Of a DNA stretch of 64,000 bases, positions 25,316-33,340 are shown piece by piece (position 1 is the stretch's first letter; every line of letters starts with the position of its first letter). Origin of the DNA: Natrinema caseinilyticum (GTDB lineage Archaea > Halobacteriota > Halobacteria > Halobacteriales > Natrialbaceae); assembly GCF_024227435.1 (NCBI RefSeq), contig NZ_CP100445.1, forward strand, positions 1,795,369 through 1,859,368, in the 5' to 3' direction. The position numbers and the translations under genes were made by a program. Under the pieces are notes generated by a model. That model searched no databases. It saw nothing but the letters and a program-made list of their open reading frames with translations, and was not told the DNA's origin.

Positions 25316-25777
25316 ATGTTCGATACGGTCGTGGTCGCCACCGACGGCTCCGAAAGCGTGAAACGGGCCGTCGACGTCGCAATCGATCTCGCGGACCGCT
25401 TCGACGCCGACGTCCACGCGCTGTCGGTGATCGACGCGGGAGAGGTCGACGCCTCCCCCCAGCAACTCCGGGACGAACTCGAGACCGCGCTCGAAACGAC
25501 CGCGGACGCCGCACTCGCTACCGTCGAGAACCGCGCGGATCGAGACGTGACGACGGCGATCCGCGAGGGACACCCCGCAGTCGAAATCTGTGAGTATGCC
25601 CGCAAAGTCGACGCCGACGTGATCGCGACCGGGACACGCGGCCGCCACGGTGAGAACCGCCTTCTGCTCGGGAGCGTCGCCGAACGGATCGTTCGTACCT
25701 CACCGGTCCCCGTCCTGACGGTGCGCCAACTCGATCCGACAGCCGACGAAGGCGACGAACCCGTCGCCGACGTCTGA
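25316..25777 (+). CDS. Universal stress protein (UspA family), canonical
   Basis: A 153-residue UspA with VVVATDGSESVKRAVDVAIDLA, VHALSVIDAGEVDA, and the complete ATP-binding loop GTRGRHGENRLLLGSVAERIVR, then TSPVPVLTVR. This one looks able to bind nucleotide, unlike the diverged copy upstream. It is monocistronic, with an unremarkable promoter region and an acidic C-terminal tail. Confidence 0.92.
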   Translation: MFDTVVVATDGSESVKRAVDVAIDLADRFDADVHALSVIDAGEVDASPQQLRDELETALETTADAALATVENRADRDVTTAIREGHPAVEICEYARKVDADVIATGTRGRHGENRLLLGSVAERIVRTSPVPVLTVRQLDPTADEGDEPVADV

Positions 25778-26017
25778 TCCCGTCCGTCGTCGAGGGACTC
25801 ACCACGATCGCCTCGATCACCTCGAGCGTCTCGACACGGCGAACTCCGGCGGGGCGTCTCTCCCGCGACGCCACCCGGGTCGCCCGGCTCGTTCCTTCGT
25901 GGTCGACTCGCCTCCCGACCGTCGGACCGTGCGAGACCGGGGCCGACTCGACGCGAACGGAGGGTTGTCTCTCTGAAGACCGGCGGTTACTTCCCCGCCG
26001 CTCACGCACCAGGAGAC

Positions 26018-27319
26018 ATGTACGACGAACTCATCGACAGCGGCGACCTGCCGCTCGCCCGAAAATCCGTACTGCCGGGGACCGGCTTCTTCCTACCCGA
26101 TACGCTCGAAGAGGACATAGAGGACCAGCAGACGGCGGCCGCACTCGAGGGTGCCGAAGTCGCCGTCATCGCAGACCCCGATGCCGACGGGCTGGCCTGC
26201 GTCGCGCTCGTTCGGGAAGCCTACGGCGACGTCCAGACCGTTCCGGAGCCCGACGAGACCGATGGCGATGACGGCCAGCAGGTTGCGGACGCCGACGCAG
26301 CCGACGACCAGCCGTCAGAGCGTGCTGACCGGACGGACGACGCCGACGAGGAGAGCGTCGTCGGCGGCGCGGGCGATACCGAGCAAGCGCTCGAGGAGCC
26401 CGAACCCACGCCGCACTCCGTCGCGCTCGTCCCGGCGAGTCCCCACGACGTCGAGGACGCGCTGGCCCGCGTCGCCGAGTACGGAGACGAGGGAATCGAC
26501 GTCTTCGTCTGCGATCTCGCGCCGGATAGGTACGAGTACGTCGAGGAGGAACTCGCCGCCGCGCTCGAAACCGCCGACCGCATCGCCTGGTACGATCATC
26601 ACCAGTGGGGCGACGATGTCGCGCAGGCGGTTCGCGAGGCCGGCGTCGACCTCGTCGTCGGCGATTCGGACGAAGAGTGTAGCGCCGACGTCGTCTACCG
26701 CTCGCTCGGGTACGAGTTCGGCCCGATGTACGAGGAACTGGCGGCGGTCACGCGGGATCACGACCTCTGGCTGCGAGACGACCCACGGAGTGACGATCTC
26801 GCGGACTACGCGTACTGGACCGATCCCGCGGAGTACGTCGAGATCGTTCGCGAGTACGGCGTCGACCTGCCGGCGTGGGTCGAAGAGTACATCGCCGAGC
26901 GACGCATCGAGAAGGAGGCGCTGATCGACCAGGCCGTCGGACGGGCGGAACTACGCGAAATAGGCGGCTACACCGTCGGGATTACGTACGGCCGCTGTTC
27001 GCAAAACGAAGTCGCCGAGGCCATGCGCGAGCAGGGCGCCGACGCCTCCGTGATCGTCAAACCCGCCGGCTCGGCCTCGATTCGGGGGACGGACGCCTTC
27101 GATCGCTGCCACGAGGTCGCGGGGAAGGTAAACGGGGGCGGCCACCCGAAGGCGGCGGGCTGTAAACCCGACATCTACGACGACATGCTCGACTACGCGA
27201 CTCACTGGACCACCAGGGGTGCCGTGACGAAACAGGTCATTCTCGATGCGTTCCGAGCGGTCGTCGAAGATGCCTCGTCGGACGGGGATCGCGGAGACGA
27301 ATCGACGGACGACCGATAG
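26018..27319 (+). CDS. DHH/DHHA1-family phosphoesterase
   Basis: A 433-residue protein. The first DHH motif is IADPDADGLA (residues 51-60), the DHH motif proper is WYDHHQWGDD, and the C-terminal DHHA1 motif is GGGHPKAAGC. An acidic insertion rich in Asp and Glu follows the first motif (about residues 75-125) and is unlike its neighbours. Members include RecJ-like nucleases and oligoribonucleases. The N-terminal LPLARKSVLPGTGFFLPD is typical of haloarchaeal homologues annotated as DHH phosphoesterases. It stands alone on the plus strand ahead of a VapBC module. Confidence 0.9.
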   Translation: MYDELIDSGDLPLARKSVLPGTGFFLPDTLEEDIEDQQTAAALEGAEVAVIADPDADGLACVALVREAYGDVQTVPEPDETDGDDGQQVADADAADDQPSERADRTDDADEESVVGGAGDTEQALEEPEPTPHSVALVPASPHDVEDALARVAEYGDEGIDVFVCDLAPDRYEYVEEELAAALETADRIAWYDHHQWGDDVAQAVREAGVDLVVGDSDEECSADVVYRSLGYEFGPMYEELAAVTRDHDLWLRDDPRSDDLADYAYWTDPAEYVEIVREYGVDLPAWVEEYIAERRIEKEALIDQAVGRAELREIGGYTVGITYGRCSQNEVAEAMREQGADASVIVKPAGSASIRGTDAFDRCHEVAGKVNGGGHPKAAGCKPDIYDDMLDYATHWTTRGAVTKQVILDAFRAVVEDASSDGDRGDESTDDR

Positions 27320-27350
27320 CGGCGATAGCGGCGTAACGTTAATCCAGACT

Positions 27351-27366
27351 GCATACAACTGTATGC
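27351..27366. promoter_or_regulatory. Palindromic operator overlapping the vapB start
   Basis: GCATACA-AC-TGTATGC is a perfect inverted repeat with 7-bp arms and a 2-bp spacer. It overlaps the first vapB ATG (27363). A TTAATC box lies about 20 bases upstream. VapB antitoxins repress their own operons by binding such palindromes, so this is the likely operator; binding itself is inferred. Confidence 0.6.
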
Positions 27367-27602
27367 ACATGTCCAAAAGTATTCGACTCAGCGACGAGGC
27401 ATACGATCGCCTCGCCGCACACAAGCGCAGCGACGAAACGTTTTCCGAGACCGTCCTCCGTCTCGCCGGGGAACGGTCGTTACTCGAGTTAGCGGGCATT
27501 CTCACTGACGAGCAGGCGGACGAACTCGAGGCGGCCATCGAGGACCGTCGAGAGCGCCGCGCCGAAGAACTCGACTCGAGAGCGAACTGGACGGAGCCGT
27601 AA
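27363..27602 (+). CDS. vapB: VapB-type antitoxin
   Basis: A 79-residue antitoxin. It opens MHMSKSIRLSDEAYDRLAAHK, a ribbon-helix-helix/AbrB-like DNA-binding stretch, and continues with a helical C-terminus, SLLELAGILTDEQADELEAA, that would wrap the toxin. The start may be ATG 27363 or 27369. It lies one base before the toxin GTG (stop TAA 27600-27602, GTG 27604), so translation is coupled. A palindrome over the start codon suggests autorepression. Confidence 0.88.
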   Translation: MHMSKSIRLSDEAYDRLAAHKRSDETFSETVLRLAGERSLLELAGILTDEQADELEAAIEDRRERRAEELDSRANWTEP

Positions 27603-27603
27603 C

Positions 27604-27996
27604 GTGTTACTCGACACGACCTTTCTGATCGACCTGATGCGCGGCGACCGCGACGCTGTCGAAAAAGCCGCCGAGATCGAGTCCGACCTCCGTCAGCAAC
27701 GACTCTCCTCGATGACGTTGTTCGAACTGTACTACGGCGCCTCGCGGTCGAATCAACCGGAAGCGAAACGGAAATCGATCGAGGACATCCTCGCTTCGAA
27801 ACCAGTTCATCCCGCCGACACCGCCGTCATGCGAAAAGCAGGGCGAATTGCGGGAGCCCTCGCAAACGATGGTAATCGAGTCGGGGACGGAGACGTCATT
27901 ATCGGTGCGACTGCGACGGTCGTCGACGAACCCGTACTGACGCGGAACGTGGACGATTTCGATCGCCTCGAGGGAGTCGAGGTCGAAACTTACTGA
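27604..27996 (+). CDS. vapC: VapC-type PIN-domain toxin
   Basis: A 130-residue PIN domain starting with GTG directly after vapB. The acidic residues are in VLLDTTFLIDLMRGD (D4 and D10 region), MTLFELYYGASR (Glu), and VGDGDVIIGATATV followed by LTRNVDDF (Asp). VapC enzymes cleave tRNA or rRNA to halt translation. Its stop overlaps the convergent membrane-protein gene by seven bases. All motifs are intact, so the module is probably active. Confidence 0.9.
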   Translation: MLLDTTFLIDLMRGDRDAVEKAAEIESDLRQQRLSSMTLFELYYGASRSNQPEAKRKSIEDILASKPVHPADTAVMRKAGRIAGALANDGNRVGDGDVIIGATATVVDEPVLTRNVDDFDRLEGVEVETY

Positions 27997-28685
27997 CGCG
28001 ACGCAAAATATCGCACCACGAGTTGCAGAACGTGGACGAAAACACCGGCGACGGCGATGTAGACCCCGATCGTCTGCAGCGTCACCGACGCCTCCCGTCG
28101 GTCTCGAACCTTCCAGATTTCCCAGCCTAATCGGAGCAGGAAGCCGAGAAAGATGAGGCCGAACCCGAGGAGCAACACGACCGGAACGAACGTCCCGATC
28201 AGAATCGCGACGAGGCCGCCGATGAACGCGTAGTTGGCGTAGGATCCCCAGTGCTCGAACGTCTTCGACCGCGCGTAGACGTAGGCCCCGATGACGGCCG
28301 TGATCACGGCGACGACGACCGCAGTCACGACGAGGATGGTCAGTTGCGCGTCTCGAGGCACGAAGCGGAGAACGCCAGCACCGAAAATGCCGAACGCCAG
28401 TTGCAAAATCACCATCCCGACGAACGCGACGCCGGTATCGCCGCCGTCGACGCCCCGTTCGGCGACCCATTGGCCGCCGACGATGGCCGCCCCGTAGACG
28501 AGGGCGCCGACGATGGGCACCGTAAACAGGTAGTCGTTGACCGCGGCGAGCGGCGTTACGACGAGGGCGTACATCAACAGGACGTTGATGGCCATCAGAA
28601 CGCTCGCGCCGCCGATAACCCGCGCTTCGCGACTCGAGAGACCGAACCCGCCGCCGGTCTCGTAGGGGGCCTCGGTCGAACTCAT
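27990..28685 (-). CDS. Multi-pass membrane protein, unassigned
   Basis: A 231-residue protein with about seven transmembrane helices (for example VLMAINVLLMYALVVTPL, FTVPIVGALVYGAAIVGG, VAFVGMVILQLAFGIFGAG, VALLGFG-like and TIGVYIAVAGVFVHVLQLVV). The cytoplasmic start is charged (SSTEAPYETGGGFGLSSREAR) and the end short. A faint likeness to Bax-inhibitor-1-type proteins exists in the last two helices, but it is not enough to name it. It converges on vapC with a seven-base overlap. Confidence 0.7.
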   Translation of the reverse strand: MSSTEAPYETGGGFGLSSREARVIGGASVLMAINVLLMYALVVTPLAAVNDYLFTVPIVGALVYGAAIVGGQWVAERGVDGGDTGVAFVGMVILQLAFGIFGAGVLRFVPRDAQLTILVVTAVVVAVITAVIGAYVYARSKTFEHWGSYANYAFIGGLVAILIGTFVPVVLLLGFGLIFLGFLLRLGWEIWKVRDRREASVTLQTIGVYIAVAGVFVHVLQLVVRYFASRQ

Positions 28686-28813
28686 CTTTGTTTTCTTTCG
28701 CCACCGCTCGATAAAAGCAGACGGACGGCAACTGCCGGCGAGCGTTCGAAAAGGAACAGCGATCGACCGGTTACTGTCGGTGTGGACAGTTCTTCAGTTG
28801 GTTCCCCGACGCC

Positions 28814-29284
28814 TCACCGGTCGATCGCGTCGGTTTCGTCGGTTTCGTCGGTCGCGTTCCACCGATCCGAATACGCCGTCCCACACGTACACTGGGCATA
28901 GGCGTGAATGACGTCACCCTCGGCGTAGATGCCGCCGACGTCCTCGTTCCGTTCCTCGGCGAACGCGAAGACGAACTGGACCGCGTGTCCGTCGTCGTCG
29001 GACGCCTCCGTATCGGACGCCTCCGGACACTGCCCGCCCGCGAGGTCGTCGTCGACGTCCCCCTCGAGGTTCATCGCAGACTTTGCGAACTCCATCGCCC
29101 CGGTGCCGGTCGCCGCCCGGAAGGCGTTGCGCCCGCGCTCGCCGTCGACGACGATCAGAACGCCGTCGTCCACGCGGTCGCCGAACTGCTCGAGTCGGTC
29201 GTCGGAAACGTACGAATCAGCGAAATACAGCGCGACGTCGTCGGGCCGCTCGCCCGCCAGAAACTCCTCGCGTGGGTCACTCAT
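28814..29284 (-). CDS. DUF5807-like haloarchaeal protein
   Basis: A 156-residue soluble acidic protein. It opens SDPREEFLAGERPDDVALYFADSYVSDD, has a central GRNAFRAATGTGAMEFAKSA segment, and ends in a CTCGTAYSDRW motif with two nearby Cys, followed by a Thr/Asp tail of repeated DETD units. It resembles the haloarchaeal DUF5807 family of unknown role. A long Glu/Asp insert (EGDVDDDLAGGQCPEASDTEAS) adds further Cys. It may bind a metal. Confidence 0.65.
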   Translation of the reverse strand: MSDPREEFLAGERPDDVALYFADSYVSDDRLEQFGDRVDDGVLIVVDGERGRNAFRAATGTGAMEFAKSAMNLEGDVDDDLAGGQCPEASDTEASDDDGHAVQFVFAFAEERNEDVGGIYAEGDVIHAYAQCTCGTAYSDRWNATDETDETDAIDR

Positions 29285-29482
29285 GGCGCGGGATTCGCGC
29301 TCGAGGTGGAAAAAGGGCGGTATTCGCGTTCGGTCAGGCGTTCACGAGGCCGTTCTTCGTGACCGGCTGTGATCCACGGTCACCGAGTCCGGTTCGGTAT
29401 CGCTGTCGCTCGCTCTCCGTGTCGGTCGCCTCCCGCAAAAATGCGAATCGCCGTCTTCCCTGTCGTTCGTGCGGCGGTCGGG

Positions 29483-29608
29483 TCAGACCTCGAGATCGGA
29501 CGTGACCAGCATCACCCGCAGCGCCTCGCTCGGCGACAGGTCGTCGTCTAACTGGCCGGCGTACCAGGTCAAGAGGTCGACGAACACTTCGCGGACGTCG
29601 CGTCCGGC
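29483..29608 (-). other. In-frame coding-like segment after the stop of the neighbouring gene
   Basis: Immediately after the TGA that ends the DUF7112-like gene (29609-29611), the same frame stays open for 41 codons and reads AGRDVREVFVDLLTWYAGQL, DDDLSPSEALRVMLVTSDLEV, then stop at 29483. The composition is protein-like: amphipathic and acidic. It is either a short gene from the internal GTG at 29587, a C-terminal part lost by a nonsense mutation, or a remnant of a deleted gene. Confidence 0.4.
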
Positions 29609-30043
29609 TCAGTCCTCGAGATCCCTGGCGATCTCGCTCAAACTGTCAGTCGGCGGCTCCCGGGCGTCGTAATAGGCCGTCTCGCCGGGGGACCGGAGGC
29701 CGTAGAGGAACTCGGGTTCGACGACGTCGATCAGAACCGACCCACCGGTTGAGACGCCGTGATCGTCGATCCACTCGGTCAATCGATCGCTCGCACCGCC
29801 GGGATCCCGAGCCAGATCGGGCGTCTCGTAGACCCCCGGCACCGAAAGCTCGTCGCCCGTCAACGCCCGCTCGACGCGCGCGAACAGTTCCACGCCGTCG
29901 AGGACGACGCGAACGACTTCGTCCGTCGGGAACGCATCGCGGTCGTCGGCCGGTACCTCGAGTTTGACGCCGGTCGCCGTTTCCGTACACGTCGAACGGA
30001 CCGTTTGAACCGACGGATGGTCGCTCGCAATTCTGTCAGCCAT
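29609..30043 (-). CDS. DUF7112-like haloarchaeal protein
   Basis: A 144-residue acidic protein. It has a beta-rich first half (VVRVVLDGVELFARVERAL) and a second half with GGSVLIDVVEPEFLYGLRSPGETAYYDA. No catalytic motif or membrane segment is visible. It resembles the haloarchaeal DUF7112 family often found beside rps6e, as here. It lies 31 bases downstream of rps6e on the same strand. Function unknown. Confidence 0.65.
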   Translation of the reverse strand: MADRIASDHPSVQTVRSTCTETATGVKLEVPADDRDAFPTDEVVRVVLDGVELFARVERALTGDELSVPGVYETPDLARDPGGASDRLTEWIDDHGVSTGGSVLIDVVEPEFLYGLRSPGETAYYDAREPPTDSLSEIARDLED

Positions 30044-30074
30044 GGGAGAACGAATGGAAACTCAGTACTGCGAG

Positions 30075-30467
30075 TTACTCGTCGCCGTCGCCGAGCAGTT
30101 CGTCGACGTCGGCGCTGCCGCGGTCGGTGATCGAGGCGTTGATCTGGGCGACCGCATCGGAGACCTCGCGGCCGCGGACCGTGATCCGGCGGCGCTCGCC
30201 GTCGCGGCCGGGTTTGTAACCGGTCTGGCGCTCGTTCATCAGCACCTCTTTCAGGTTCGAGCCGGCGACTTCGCCGTTCAGCGGACGCCCGGCGTCGTCG
30301 GAACCGCCCGTGATCTCGAGCGTGTAGCCGTCGAGCCCGACCGATCCGCCGTCGACTTCCTCGCCGATCGACTTGCCGATGAACCGGTTTGCGTCCTGGT
30401 CTTCCGCCTCGAGCTGGTAGGACGACCCGGACTCGGGGTCGCCGACAACGACAGTGAAACTTGCCAT
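30075..30467 (-). CDS. rps6e: 30S ribosomal protein S6e
   Basis: A 130-residue S6e with the archaeal pattern: [35 protein letters not shown], a [20 protein letters not shown] core, [28 protein letters not shown]. The ATG at 30465-30467 gives the standard N-terminus. It is a structural protein of the small subunit. It is followed by a DUF7112-like gene, the usual haloarchaeal neighbour. Confidence 0.96.
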   Translation of the reverse strand: MASFTVVVGDPESGSSYQLEAEDQDANRFIGKSIGEEVDGGSVGLDGYTLEITGGSDDAGRPLNGEVAGSNLKEVLMNERQTGYKPGRDGERRRITVRGREVSDAVAQINASITDRGSADVDELLGDGDE

Positions 30468-30793
30468 GTCGGACGGAAGACGGCCGTCGCTCAAAAGAAC
30501 ATCGATCCCGACCGTTTGCGCTGCGTTCTGAGCCGACGGAGACCCCGTCAGCGTCCGGCCGCTCGTCGCTCGGCACGGTCGATCGAACTCTCACTCACGT
30601 CGGGTCGGTCGTCGGCGCGGAGCGCCGACTGCTTGAGGGACCAGCGGTCTCTCGCCGGTCGGAAGAGCGAACGCTTCCGGAGAGCTGGACGGCTCGAGCT
30701 CCGCGAGAGCCGTTCGCCCGGCCGACGGCGCCAGCGCCCGCCCGAGTTCCGTTCGCTCGAACAGTCAAGTACATCGAACCCCTACGACCATCC
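30468..30793. other. Divergent intergenic region, no supported gene
   Basis: About 325 bases between rps6e and the small conserved protein gene. The in-frame sequence upstream of 30794 is open, but its translation is Arg/Ser/Pro-rich and not haloarchaeal-like. An AAGTACA element near 30766 could serve the plus gene. No other structure is visible. Confidence 0.4.
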
Positions 30794-31072
30794 GTGTTCA
30801 TCGATCCCGGGCGACTCGAGATACGCCTGCGCGACGAATTCGGGGGGACGACGGGCCAGTCTCGCGTCGTCGTTCGGCAAGCCGTCGACCTGGCGGATTC
30901 CGGGCAGTACGAGGCCGACGTGGGCGCGACGCTGACGAACGACCTCGTCGTCGACGAACTGTCCGACGCCCCGGACGGACCCCCGCCGGAGCGGTGGAAC
31001 TGGTGGATCGGGTCGCTCGAGGTCGCGTACGGCGGCTACGGCCGGTTCGGGATTCGGCAGTACCGGAAATGA
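30794..31072 (+). CDS. Small conserved haloarchaeal protein, unknown function
   Basis: A 92-residue protein from GTG at 30794, with FIDPGRLEIRLRDEFGG, VVRQAVDLADSGQYEADV, NDLVVDELSDAPDG and a Trp-rich PERWNWWIGSLEVAYGGYG segment. There is no export signal. It looks like a compact domain. It precedes the TM2-like gene by about 50 bases and may share its transcript. I do not recognise a named family. Confidence 0.6.
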   Translation: MFIDPGRLEIRLRDEFGGTTGQSRVVVRQAVDLADSGQYEADVGATLTNDLVVDELSDAPDGPPPERWNWWIGSLEVAYGGYGRFGIRQYRK

Positions 31073-31125
31073 CCGATAGATACATATGAAATCGCCGACG
31101 AGTTACCACGAGACGGAGTCGACCA

Positions 31126-31470
31126 ATGACTGAACTGTCACGTCCGGTCTGGCCGGCGTATCTGCTGTCAGCGCTCGTCGCCGGACTCGGCCACGTTTAC
31201 ATCGGTCGATGGAAGCGCGGCGGGATCTGGTTCGGTTGCTACAGCCTCGCCGTCGCGTTCCTGAGCGCGCGGTCGATCGAAGGCGCGCTCGCTCTCGACG
31301 AACCGTTCGTCGTGACGGCCCTGCAGGTCGAGGCAGTGAGCTTCACCGACGTGGGGGTGCCGCTCGCGATCCTGTCGATCTGCCTGCTCGACGTCTACCT
31401 CATCGGGCTCACCGAGCGGACGGCCGCCGGAACACCGGGTGCGAACGACCCCCGATCGAACAGTTCCTGA
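31126..31470 (+). CDS. Small membrane protein, TM2-like
   Basis: A 114-residue protein with about three hydrophobic helices: SALVAGLGHVYIGRWKRGGI is the turn seen in TM2-type proteins (G-H-x-Y-x-G), followed by GIWFGCYSLAVAFLSA and VPLAILSICLLDVYLIGL. The C-terminus (TAAGTPGANDPRSNSS) is short and ends 20 bases before the beta-CASP remnant, so it could have been altered by the same event. Function unknown. Confidence 0.7.
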   Translation: MTELSRPVWPAYLLSALVAGLGHVYIGRWKRGGIWFGCYSLAVAFLSARSIEGALALDEPFVVTALQVEAVSFTDVGVPLAILSICLLDVYLIGLTERTAAGTPGANDPRSNSS

Positions 31471-31489
31471 TTCTCCGCCTCCGCCGCGT

Positions 31490-31845
31490 CCGGACATCGA
31501 ACGCGAATTCGCCGAGAACCTTCGAACGGCGATCTGGGAGGGCGGAACCGTCGTCGTTCCGGCGTTCGGAATCGGCCACACACAGGAGGTGCTGTGCATC
31601 TGTAAGCACTACGACCTCGAGTGCTACGTCGACGGAATGGGCAAACACGTCACGGAACTCTTCTTGCGCGAGGGGGAATCGGGAGTTCCTGCGCGATCCG
31701 GACCTGTTGCGCCGAGCGAAGGGGGAACGCCCGCTTCGTCGACGGACGCGACGGCCAGCGCGAGCGGATCGCGGCGCAGAATACGGTCATCGTCACGACG
31801 AGCGGGATGCTCGGAAACGAAGATCCGCTAGCGGTCGCCAGTTGA
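31490..31845 (+). pseudogene. Truncated, twice-frameshifted beta-CASP (RNase J/CPSF-type) nuclease remnant
   Basis: Three frames together reconstruct one protein piece. Frame 1 gives FAENLRTAIWEGGTVVVPAF, GIGHTQEVLCICKHYDLECY and VDGMGKHVTELFLRE. A shift gives REFLRDPDLLRRAKG. Another gives NARFVDGRDGQRERIAAQNT and VIVTTSGMLGNEDPLAVAS then stop. The whole aligns with the middle of the intact beta-CASP protein at 33341, for example its IWEGGT-like, YVDGMGK and TTSGML motifs. The N-terminal HxHxDH half and the C-terminus are missing. It is a decayed partial copy with two frameshifts, not a functional gene. Confidence 0.85.
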
Positions 31846-31937
31846 CGAAGGACGTCTGTAATAAACGCACCACTATATTCTGAGTGAGGTCAAATTATAA
31901 TAGATCCCATCCCGTACCCCAGCACAGGAGGCATAGC

Positions 31938-32483
31938 ATGGACTCGTGGACTGAAGGACTCAGTACCAGGGAGCGCGTGCGAAAGATTGCACTCTCGCTC
32001 ACGCGACCCCGGTCAGTCAACTGGATCAAGAACGAAGCCGACGTCGCGTCGTGGGACACAACGAAAGACGAACTCGAGCGACTCGTCGAGTACGGGCAGA
32101 TCAAACGCGTCGAAGACGACAGCGGGAACGAGACGCAGTACCGGTACGGTCCCAACTATCGGCGGCGCTATCTCGACCGTGTGGAAGAACTCGCAGCCGG
32201 GCACACCAAGGACGAACTGCGGAACGAGGTCGCGGAGATCCAGGAGCAGATCGAAGTGTGGCAGGACAGTTACGACGTGGATTCCCTGAGCGAACTGGAG
32301 GACTCGGTGACGGACGCAGACCTGTCGAGTGACGAGATTCGCGAGCGTAACACGGTCATCCGCCGGTGGGAGCGTTCCCGGGAGATGAAACGTCTCGTCG
32401 ACCACGCGCTCTCACTGTACGACGATCTCGAGAGCGTCACAGATCCCGAATCCGGCCCGCGGACGAGCGAGGCGGCACAGTAA
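31938..32483 (+). CDS. DUF7342-like winged-helix/coiled-coil protein, possible antitoxin
   Basis: A 181-residue protein from ATG 31938. The first 75 residues are a winged helix: STRERVRKIALSLTRPRSVN, WIKNEADVASWDTTKDELERLV, GQIKRVEDDSGNETQYRY. A helical/coiled region follows (LDRVEELAAGHTKDELRNEVAEIQ). This layout matches DUF7342-type haloarchaeal proteins. The gene directly precedes a TumE-like gene on the same strand, which suggests a toxin-antitoxin or regulator pair. The neighbourhood contains gene debris, in keeping with mobile accessory DNA. Confidence 0.72.
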   Translation: MDSWTEGLSTRERVRKIALSLTRPRSVNWIKNEADVASWDTTKDELERLVEYGQIKRVEDDSGNETQYRYGPNYRRRYLDRVEELAAGHTKDELRNEVAEIQEQIEVWQDSYDVDSLSELEDSVTDADLSSDEIRERNTVIRRWERSREMKRLVDHALSLYDDLESVTDPESGPRTSEAAQ

Positions 32484-32636
32484 TCGATGGCGTCGCTGTT
32501 CATCTTTCTCGCCCACCGGAGTTTACTCGACCAGCACACCGCTCACGGTGAGATTCAAACGTGGCTGAGCAATCAAGGAGGGTGCCGCGATGTCCGGTAC
32601 GCCCCGAGTTCCATCCGGCGACACGAGGTCTGTGCG

Positions 32637-32996
32637 ATGATTGATCCCGACGTACTGCTGGGAGATCCGTATCCCCCGGAGACGGCCGAGCTTCGCGTCG
32701 AGTTCGACTTCCCGGACGACGCCGAGCACGATTACTACGAGATTCAGTGGATCGATGAGGAACGGAACTACTCGTTCGGGTGGCACCAGGACGAAACGCA
32801 TCCCGACCTCGGGAAGTGTCACTTCCAACTCGATTATCGAGACGAGACGGTCGCTCGGAAACCAGCCGTGTTCCACGACAGTCATCCGGTGAACGTCCTC
32901 GAGCAGCGGCTCTCGCTCGTACCGTCGGTTCTCGAGTTGGTGGCGTGGGAGAACGACCGACCGGGGCTCTCTCGGTGGCCTCCTCACGACGTGTGA
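32637..32996 (+). CDS. TumE-like small protein, possible toxin
   Basis: A 119-residue protein from ATG 32637. The central part, DYYEIQWIDEERNYSFGWHQ, DETHPDLGKCHFQLDY and HPVNVLEQRLSLVPSVLEL, resembles TumE/DUF6516 proteins, which have Y-x-x-x-W and FGWH-HPDLG-type motifs and act as toxins in TumAE-type modules. The frame is also open upstream to 32487, but that extra sequence is not protein-like. The upstream winged-helix gene would be the antitoxin. It is shorter than 130 residues and ends cleanly with TGA. Confidence 0.62.
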   Translation: MIDPDVLLGDPYPPETAELRVEFDFPDDAEHDYYEIQWIDEERNYSFGWHQDETHPDLGKCHFQLDYRDETVARKPAVFHDSHPVNVLEQRLSLVPSVLELVAWENDRPGLSRWPPHDV

Positions 32997-33340
32997 CAGC
33001 TATTTCTGGCTGATCAGGGAAATTGGAACGATCAGAATAACTACTCACGAGTTAGCTTGTTCTGGATTTGGTTCTCGTGGGAGCCACCGAACGCTGGTTC
33101 TGCGAGGGACCGACGCTCGGCGAGCAGGGCAGCCCCGTCACCGATCGGAGCCGTACTGCTCGATACCATCACCTCGCGTCTCGCCACAGCGACGTCGGGT
33201 CCGAATCGATCTTGACGCGGAAGCGGTAGGATGTCATCGCCGTTTCGTTCCTTCTCCACCGACGATAGTGAGGGCTCGGCTCCCGACCAAAACGGAATGA
33301 TTCGACGTTGTCAAACGGCACGAGCGACTATCAGCCGGTA
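32997..33340. other. Intergenic region, one doubtful small frame
   Basis: The region ahead of the intact beta-CASP gene is less GC-rich than average. A minus-strand frame at 33041-33259 gives a 72-residue translation (opening MEKERNGDDILPLPRQD) of non-acidic composition that matches nothing I recognise. I do not call it a gene. No transposase, terminal repeat or target duplication is visible. Confidence 0.35.

Noticed and set aside
33041-33259. A 72-residue minus-strand frame upstream of the beta-CASP gene.
   Set aside because: Non-acidic composition, no promoter and no known family. It could be real but support is too weak.
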